Shown here one piece after another: positions 56,646-64,000 of a stretch of 64,000 nucleotides of DNA (the first letter of the stretch is position 1; every line of letters begins with the position of its first letter). The notes beneath the pieces are model-generated. The model worked only from the letters and a program-made list of their open reading frames with translations. It was not told the origin of the DNA and did no database searches. Origin of the DNA: Paracamarosporium sp. OC-R06-R3. Its lineage: Eukaryota; Ascomycota; Dothideomycetes; Pleosporales; Didymosphaeriaceae. The DNA lies in NCBI GenBank assembly GCA_019828545.1, contig JACVRA010000113.1, positions 186,001 to 250,000 on the forward strand, given 5' to 3'. Made by a program: the position numbers and the translations under genes.

Positions 56646-58580
56646 TGAGATTTCTTTTTGACTCTTTTTGTTGACCTGGAAATGTACGAGTTCGAGTCCG
56701 CCACCAGCGGTATGTTTTTGTTGTTTGCCAGACATGATTTCACTTTGTTATAACTCTAGCCTGATCGGCCTACTGAATATCGTATGAATTCTTGAAGCAC
56801 ATAAGTTGCTCACTCTCTTGGTCCATTTCATAAGCTACGCCATGTTTGGATGCTAACTTGCTCTACCTGGTTGCACCTTTCGCAAAGTAACGCAGCTCAA
56901 GAGCATTTGCTAACCATGCAGTGTGCAAGGAAAATAATAGCCTCCTCTTCCTGGAAATACCGCGAGCGAACTACACACCAATGCATCATTTTGGCACTTG
57001 TCTAGTAGTGCAACGCAAGCTTGAGCTGTATTTCTTTATATAAAAACTTTGTGTCTTGACAAAGGCATTGATCAGCTAGACATTTACGTTCATACAACAA
57101 CTTGCTGAAAACGAAGATAACGATCGGTGCTATTGTGCTGATTCAGGTCCGTGGCTGGCCTTTTATGGTCTGTGATTTTTCGGCATTGACTGTAAACCAT
57201 CTTGCCTTTGAGAGGAGATGTGTCAAAGAAGACGTTCTTGATTCCACGGAGTCCAAGGAGCGCTGGTGCAATTAACTTATGAGTACTCGTCATTTGGAAT
57301 ACCGTTCTCTTCTTCTCGGTCTGGTCCTGTCGTTGTGTACGGTTAGCGACGTCAACGTGTAGTTGAACCTTGTGAAGAGGATGTCCCTGTCGACTATGAA
57401 ACATATGGTTTCATTACTATGAGGATTGGTCACATGGGCACCTTTGCGCGTGGGGTGAAGACGGTTGATCGTCATCGTCAGCTTATCCTCTGCGGACAGT
57501 ATTATTTGTCTCGCATTCAGATGAATGACTAGTTTCTGGACGTGCTGTTGAAATCTTGCGAGAGCCGCATCACTCTTTACCACCTCGAACAATGTGGTTT
57601 GATCTGCTCGGTCACAGATGGTCAGTCATACAAGGAATATCATGTCTTGCACAACCTGTTTGGTAGCAGACATAACTCGCAAGAAAATAAGACTTTGTAG
57701 AGCTAGCTATATAAACCAGTATACAAGTATCAGAGCACCACGTTTACTATTATAGATGTCTGTGATACCGCAGTCTGGCGAGTTCGGTTCACTTGCCTTG
57801 GAAAAGGTTGTTATTATAGTATCAGTGACGTGGTGTGAAAAAGCAGCGGGAATACGACTTCTATAATTGACAAGTGACAGTTGCACATAGCGAGCTTTGC
57901 AGTTGAAACGCGCGTGAATGCTCGATTGCGAGTAAAGAGGTTCTTGAGAAGCCCTTTTAATGTTAGAAAACCTAATCCTTAACCAAGAATCGATCAGGCG
58001 ACCGTTCATTAACGAGTTACAATAAATCGATCACATACTATTGTCTATTGCTGTGTGCTCGGTTTCGGTTACAAAAACGACGTGAATAAAGCGTAGCCAG
58101 AAGTTCAGTTGAGGTGTTCTATTGGCAAAAAGGATATGAAGAAGAGCGAGCAACTAGATGTAGAAGAGTTGATTTTAGCATATCCACGGCCTAGAGATTC
58201 TCGTGGGCTTCAACGATAAGTCAGTCTTGCCAAGCGAGTTGAACTCGTGGAATAAAGAAGCGTAGTTGACCGGCGAGAACCAAAGTGGGTGATCTCAGAG
58301 ACACTATAGCTTGTTTGTAGAAAGTTTTTAGAGCAAGAGAGTTATTTGGCGAGGCGGGAGCGGAGGTGGGAGATGGTAAAGTGGATTGTTAGTATTAGGT
58401 GGCTACTGTCGTCATAAGGAGCGACTATGTATGACTACATTTTGTAGATAGAGATAGTCTGAAACACTTCTTACAATCGTAGACTCCGGAAGATGTACAC
58501 CTCGAAAGTGCAGCAAATTTCATTGAATAGTGGATAAACCAATGGCCATCCTGCACTCTGCTATTTCATTAGACTGGATG
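56646..58580. other. Gene-poor interval with a possible coding relic
   Basis: No gene can be called. On the minus strand about 57290-57592 is open for 100 codons without an early ATG, and a second frame (57090-57404) overlaps it. The first has amphipathic, protein-like composition (AALARFQQHVQKLVIHL), so it may be an exon of a small gene or a relic. At 56688-56712 a GAGTTCGAGTCC string resembles a tRNA B box, but no tRNA folds around it. Confidence 0.4.
56651..56669 (+). terminator. Pol III-type T-run terminator of the tRNA gene
   Basis: TTTCTTTTT at 56651-56659 and a second five-T run at 56665-56669 begin 5 nt after the tRNA 3' end. T runs are the Pol III termination signal. Confidence 0.7.
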
Positions 58581-60213
58581 TCACCTCTCGTAAGCCCTCC
58601 ACCACAATGCCAGGTTCGCAGCGACTAACAGATCCACCATTTTCAAGCCCTCGTCCTCAATAATTAGTTTGCCCAATTTTGCCCGTTTCCCACCAAATCC
58701 TCCTCCGGCAAACTCTTGTCCGAGTGACAAATCCATGCGATCAAACGAACGGCTGACGTCCTCTGTGCTCTCTACACGGGAATCCGATATCGATGAGTTG
58801 TTGCGGCTATGGCGTGGCCTGTGGAAGAAAGATGATCGCTTGGATGACTCCTCGCCTCGTGGTGTGGAGGCTTTCGAGCTGCCTGGTAGGTTGAACCGGA
58901 GTTCACTAACAGGTAGCGCCACCGGAGGGGCCCCTTGTAAGCCTGGTACCACGTGTCGGCACTGGTCGAAGATTAGTGTTGCAAAAATGCATCAAGCGTG
59001 ACAAACGTACCTTCAAAGAACCACCCCCAGCGCCTGTAATGAACTCGCAACGGCCGTTCCACGGACTTGTAAATACATATCCGCGGAAACTTGGCTGCTT
59101 CTCAGAGACTTGTATGGAACTATACGACTGATTCTCCCTCGTAAGGAAGGGAGGCGTCACCGGAGGTCTTGAATCTAAAGATGTCCGTTGTATGCCTTCA
59201 AAGCTATCTCTAGGGCTACCTCCAGACATATTAGAGTCGTATGACTTAAGCCTTCGATGTCCAAAATCACCACCTGGGTATTTGGCACCCTCCATCCACA
59301 GCCTTCTACGAAACACACCATCTTCACCATGAGCCCCTGCATCGATTGTAGGATGCGAGTCATGAGGAGAGTTGTAGGAAGCGGTAGATTCATTGGTATT
59401 CCGGGTCACAAGCGGAGGTATAGTTTGTTGGGGAGCATGTAGAAATTTGGAATACCCGGGGTTAGTAACCACGATGTACGCGGGCGCTCCGATCTTCCTC
59501 TTTGCTGTTGGGTCGTTCAATGTTGACGATGATACATCCAGCACTGGAGGATCTTCGATGCGAGCGACATTCCACTGTGCACCCGAAGCTGGATCTCGAC
59601 GAATGAGGGTCAAGGACGTTCCTGGAGACGTGGGCTGCTGAGTAGGCCTTCGGGGGAGTGGAGGTTTGTTCTCGTCCTGATATTCGAAGGATGGGCGTGG
59701 GACATAGTTGGGGGTTAGGAGAGCAGATGATGGTTGCTGGAGGGTTGCGACTCCATTGCCAGGGACCAATGACGCTGGGACTGGCTTGCGCGTAGCAGCA
59801 GAAGGCAGACCGGCAACACTAGGATTGGACAGGGCCTTGCGTTGTACCTGTGGTCCATGCGAAGAGTTTGGGCGCGAATTGGGGTATGGTGGTTCTTGAG
59901 GGGAGGGTGGAACAACGAGGCGTGCGTCTTCGGGCTGTTCGACATGAACAAAATACAAGGAATTCTGAATGTCCTCTGCTGTGACGACCTTTTCCCGGGG
60001 TTTCATGGGAGACAGGAACACATCTGTGAGTGATTAGAGCGGGAAACAGTGCAGGCATGCAGCAGCCGTACCTCTGCTCCCGGGCACGCGAGCAATGTAC
60101 AAGACCAGCGGGTCATGCCTCAGGTGGGTGGGGTTCCTGGGGTATGACGGAGGGTTGGAAGCAAGCGAGGTGAGGGTGGAGAGAGACCTGGCCTCGATGG
60201 CGGGCGCAGACAT
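58581..60213 (-). CDS. Conserved-looking fungal protein of unknown function
   Basis: Three exons on the minus strand (60072-60213, 59011-60023, 58581-58961) give 511 residues with phases agreeing. The N-terminal 80 residues look folded (HDPLVLYIARVPGSRDVFLSPMKP... then SLYFVHV). A long Pro/Ser-rich linker follows. A second folded core spans about 355-430 (FRGYVFTSPWNGRCEFITGAGGGSLKCRHVVPG...ELRFNLP). The linker between has NARIEDPPVLD-like and APAYIVVTNPGYSKF segments. The last 40 residues are a conserved-looking helix. No enzymatic motif is seen and I cannot name a family. It is divergent from SURF6. Confidence 0.78.
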
Positions 60214-60673
60214 TGGAAGGCGAAGGACAGAAGAGAAAGCTACTTGGGCTTGTTCACCGGACTATGGTCGATATAAAGCAGGGCAAAGCTGGAGCGTCAA
60301 CCTGGCCGTGGCAGTGCCGCCGCGTACTCTGCGCAGGAAATGGTCGCGCCACAGCCTCTAACCTATAAGCAAAAACGCGCAGAGGAGCCGCCACGGGTCG
60401 CATCGACGACGTGGCGAGGCGCCGACAACAGTGGAAACGGCGGAGACAGCCTGGCTGGCCCGTACGAGCACGGCAGCGCATCGGCACCGTTGCGGGCGGA
60501 GGCACGCTAAAGGTGTAAATCTTGGCAAGGTCTACAATTTTCGGATTTTCCGCGCCAGCCCTCCCCAGTGCACACGACCCTCTCGTCCAGCTCCGCCCCG
60601 CCGACTCTTTTCCTGCTGCAACACCGTGGGCCGAGCGACTCTGCTGCATCTCGACACTTTGCACGCGGCAGCC
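60214..60673. promoter_or_regulatory. Divergent promoter between unknown gene and SURF6
   Basis: 460 bp, GC-rich, between two head-to-head starts. Short frames on both strands look like shadows. Confidence 0.55.
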
Positions 60674-62386
60674 ATGGGCGACGACCTCGAGGCAAGCACC
60701 GCGAGCCTTCCCCGCTTCTGCACGCACGCCGCTAACCGCCAGAGCAGGCGCGATTGAAGACGCACCAGCGGGCCTTCGAGGGCTTGATGTCCTTGATCCC
60801 CGCAAAGGACTACTACGGCAAGGACGAGAGCATCACGAGCGTGCGTTGCCCCTCGCCGCCACGCCGTCCCACAACCGCTAAGTGTGCTGCAGACAGAATG
60901 GACGCGCGTAGGCAAGAAGCAGTCCAAAGCGGAGCGACAGGCTGCAAAGCGAGCCAAGCTGGACCCCGCGAACCACAAGAGCGCCCTCGATGTGCTGGAA
61001 GAAAATGCTCTGAAGCGGAAGCGGGAACTCGAGGCTGAAGCTAACGGTGACGACTCCTCCGACTTCGACATGGACATCGAGAGGGAGAAGCCGGGCGAAG
61101 GCATGAGGACCCCCTCGAGCAAAGCAAAGAAGCAGAAGACTGCCAACGTAGATGACACCGACGCGACCCCAAACAAACAGGCCAAGAACGAAGAGAGGAA
61201 AGCGGCCAAAGAAGCGCGAGCCAAGGCCAAAGCCGACAAGAAGCAGCAGCAGCGTGAGAAGAAGAAGGAGAAGCAGGCACAGAAGCAACAAGACCAGCTG
61301 TCGAAAAAGGCACAGCAGGACGAGTTCAGCAAAGGCCTGACAGACACTGCGGAGCGAGATGATGATGATGATGACGACGACGACGACGACGAAGAGGCTG
61401 TGGACTCAGTAGACGAACACATGGACCACGACGATGACCAAATAGAGGCTATGGACGTTAGCGGTTTGGTCGAAGAGGAGCCGTCTACCACTACAACCTC
61501 AGCTGCAGACTCCACTGCCTCCACAGCATCCGTGGCCTCTGCTGCCTCATCTACATCCTCGATGCCACCGCCCTCTGAAATCCCACAGAAGAAGGAAAAG
61601 AAGTCCCTCGTGCCGAATCAACAGAAACACGAAGAGTTCCGCGCTCGACTCCAAGCAAGGCTTGAAGAAATGCGCGCCAAGAGAAAAGCTGATGGCCCTG
61701 ATGGACGACCCGCAAAGAACCGCGCCGAGCTGATCGAGACTCGGCGGAAGAAGGAAGCAGAGCGCAAAGCAGCAAAGAAGGCACAACGGCAGATTGCGCA
61801 GGAGGATGAGGAGCGTCTAAAGGCAGAAGAACAACTCGCACGGATACGCGGTGGATCTGGTTCTCCTTCTATCTTCTCACATCGATCGTCGCCCGACCGA
61901 GACCGGAATCTGAGTTTTGGTCGTGTGGCCTGGAGTGACGGGAAACAGCTTGAGGGTGACCTTTCAGCGTTCCGAGAATCGAAGAAACAGAAGGGCAGGT
62001 CTGATGCTAAAACCGCTCTTGAAGCCGCCAAGAACAAGCAGGCCCGTCTTAACGCGCTTGACGAGGAGAAGCGCAAGGACATTGAAGAGAAGGACCTGTG
62101 GCTAAACGCAAAGCGAAGAGCACAAGGCGAGCGGGTACACGACGACCCGAAGTTGTTGAAAAAGAGTGTCAAACGTTTGGACAAGGCTAAAGCCAAGAGT
62201 TCACGGGAGTGGGGCGACCGTAAAGAAGCAGTAGAGAAGGGCAAGGAGGCCAGACAGAAGAAGCGTGAGGAGAACTTACGGAAGCGGAGGGACGAGAAGG
62301 GCGTGAAGGGTAAAAAGAAGGTCGGGAAGCCAGGAAAGAAGGTCAAGAAGCGGGCGGGCTTCGAAGGAACATTCAAAGCGAAATGA
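60674..62386 (+). CDS. SURF6/Rrp14 ribosome biogenesis protein
   Basis: Exons 60674-60691, 60748-60840 and 60893-62386 give 534 residues, all joins in phase 0. The first exon has only six codons (MGDDLE) and its intron begins GCAAGC, a GC-AG intron: no GT donor gives the family N-terminus EARLKTHQRAFEGLMSLIPAKDYYG. The middle is Lys/Glu/Ala-rich coiled coil with an Asp run at about 180-190. The C-terminal SURF6 domain covers about 290-480 (FGRVAWSDGKQLEGD, NKQARLNALDEEKRKDIEEKDLW, LLKKSVKRLDKAKAKSSREW), and a Lys/Arg-rich nucleolar-type tail ends the protein. SURF6/Rrp14 is a nucleolar matrix protein needed for both ribosomal subunits in yeast. Confidence 0.92.
61360..61391. repeat. GAT/GAC trinucleotide run coding for poly-Asp
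   Basis: Eleven consecutive GAT or GAC codons inside the SURF6 coding exon. Mixed codons suggest it is held by selection for acidity or is an old expansion. Confidence 0.85.
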
Positions 62387-62883
62387 AGGCAGTTTAAGCG
62401 GGCCGTTCCAGATGCATTCTGAAAAAGCTCTTGTGTATATTGGATTAGCGTAGCATTATTGGCGTAGCGGCTGATGAATGGATACCTTCTTCTGCGTTTT
62501 GAGGATCACGATTTGCTTGAATGATGTAGGTACGTTCGTTACTGTGTTTATTTGATCCTTGAAAAAGGACCAAAGTATGCTATCAGTGGGTGTACAGCTG
62601 CAGGAGGGTATCAACCTGCTCAGTCGGCATTTGTCGCTGTTATCCAAGCTGAGCACCCATGTAAAATCAAATTGATCGTATCACGCTCGAACACAAGATC
62701 CACGTGCAGATGCAGTCCTAGACGTTCGCTGATGTGGTGCTTTTTCACACTATATTGTGCCTACTCTAGTTACCCAAAAGACCGACGACGATTGAAGATG
62801 ATACCACAAAGGAAATCAGAACTGCTGATACTACATTCTTCGGTCTAATATTTACACATCTGCACCTCATTCGATCCCCACCG
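62387..62883. other. Convergent intergenic interval
   Basis: This lies between the 3' ends of SURF6 and the complex I subunit gene. No gene is seen. Confidence 0.5.
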
Positions 62884-63696
<813 letters not shown>

Positions 63697-64000
63697 TGTG
63701 TGTCGTGGGGTGGTCGCGGCGCTGGGGGTTGTCGAGGTGCGAGGTTGCGATGAAGTTGGAGCTTGTTGCGTTCCTGCTTAATCAAGTCGGCTGTGATTGG
63801 CTGCAGTTGGCTGCAATATTGTCGACGTCAAGTCGACGAGCGACGTAAGAGAGGCAAACTCTGAGCCGCCAAAGTCGAAGAGGGCGGCTTCTCTGTGTGT
63901 CTGGGGGTCGAAATCTAGGCCTTGGGTATTCCACCTACTTATCTAGACGCCCGTCAAGGTGGTATGCGTATTGCCGGAAGTGAGGTCGATGCTCTTCGCT
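63697..64000. other. Promoter region of the complex I subunit gene, window end
   Basis: Contains the upstream region of the minus-strand gene starting at 63696. No other gene is seen before the window ends. Confidence 0.5.

Noticed and set aside
57090..57592. Overlapping minus-strand frames of about 100 codons
   Set aside because: No ATG at a sensible place and no intron join that extends either frame convincingly; recorded only as a possible relic.

Overview
The window is nuclear DNA of a filamentous ascomycete (Pezizomycotina), probably a Dothideomycete close to Pleosporales. The basis is short introns of about 45-60 nt with GTRNGT donors and CTAAC/CTAAT branch sites, mid-range GC, genes on both strands, and typical families: Zn2Cys6 regulator, CFEM-GPCR, CYSTM protein, single MadBub checkpoint kinase, COP9 subunit. 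The species assignment is inference. About 29 protein genes and one tRNA gene are supported. Most protein genes are split, and the exon joins given here were worked out by hand from splice signals and reading phase.

Layout. 0.3-6.6 kb: poly(A)-RNA-binding Nab2, an SR splicing factor, and a small CYSTM protein behind an 18-nt first exon. 8.2-15 kb: a polytopic membrane protein, a gene-poor AT-rich stretch with a four-exon small gene, and two conserved unknowns. 15.9-21 kb: a tandem DSBA/GST-kappa-like protein, a REI1-like 60S factor, a ketopantoate reductase and a small membrane protein. 21.7-27 kb: a low-complexity Pro-Ala membrane protein and a DDHD phospholipase. 27.4-42 kb is the metabolic and accessory part: a Zn2Cys6 regulator, a TDA10/glycerate-kinase-like kinase head-to-head with a tartrate dehydrogenase, a P450 divergent from a CFEM-GPCR, an RBR ubiquitin ligase and a zinc alcohol dehydrogenase. 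42-54 kb: MadBub kinase, CSN3 and a MIT-domain protein. 54-64 kb: a secreted unknown, an initiator tRNA gene, a conserved unknown, SURF6/Rrp14 and the TYKY subunit of complex I.

Most striking object: at 56474-56645 a complete initiator tRNA-Met can be assembled only if two spliceosomal-type introns (GTACGT...CTAAT...TAG/CAG, 51 and 49 nt) are removed. One splits the anticodon stem and one the variable loop. Neither is at position 37/38, where nuclear tRNA introns normally lie. The joined 72-nt product has every stem paired and shows the eukaryotic initiator hallmarks.

Metabolic logic: tartrate dehydrogenases can decarboxylate tartrate to D-glycerate, and the divergent neighbour belongs to the TDA10/glycerate-kinase-like P-loop family. 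The shared 376-bp promoter carries a CGG-N6-CCG element and a Zn2Cys6 regulator lies next door, which suggests a small tartrate/glycerate module. That regulator has an unresolved reading-frame problem between about 27.98 and 28.30 kb.
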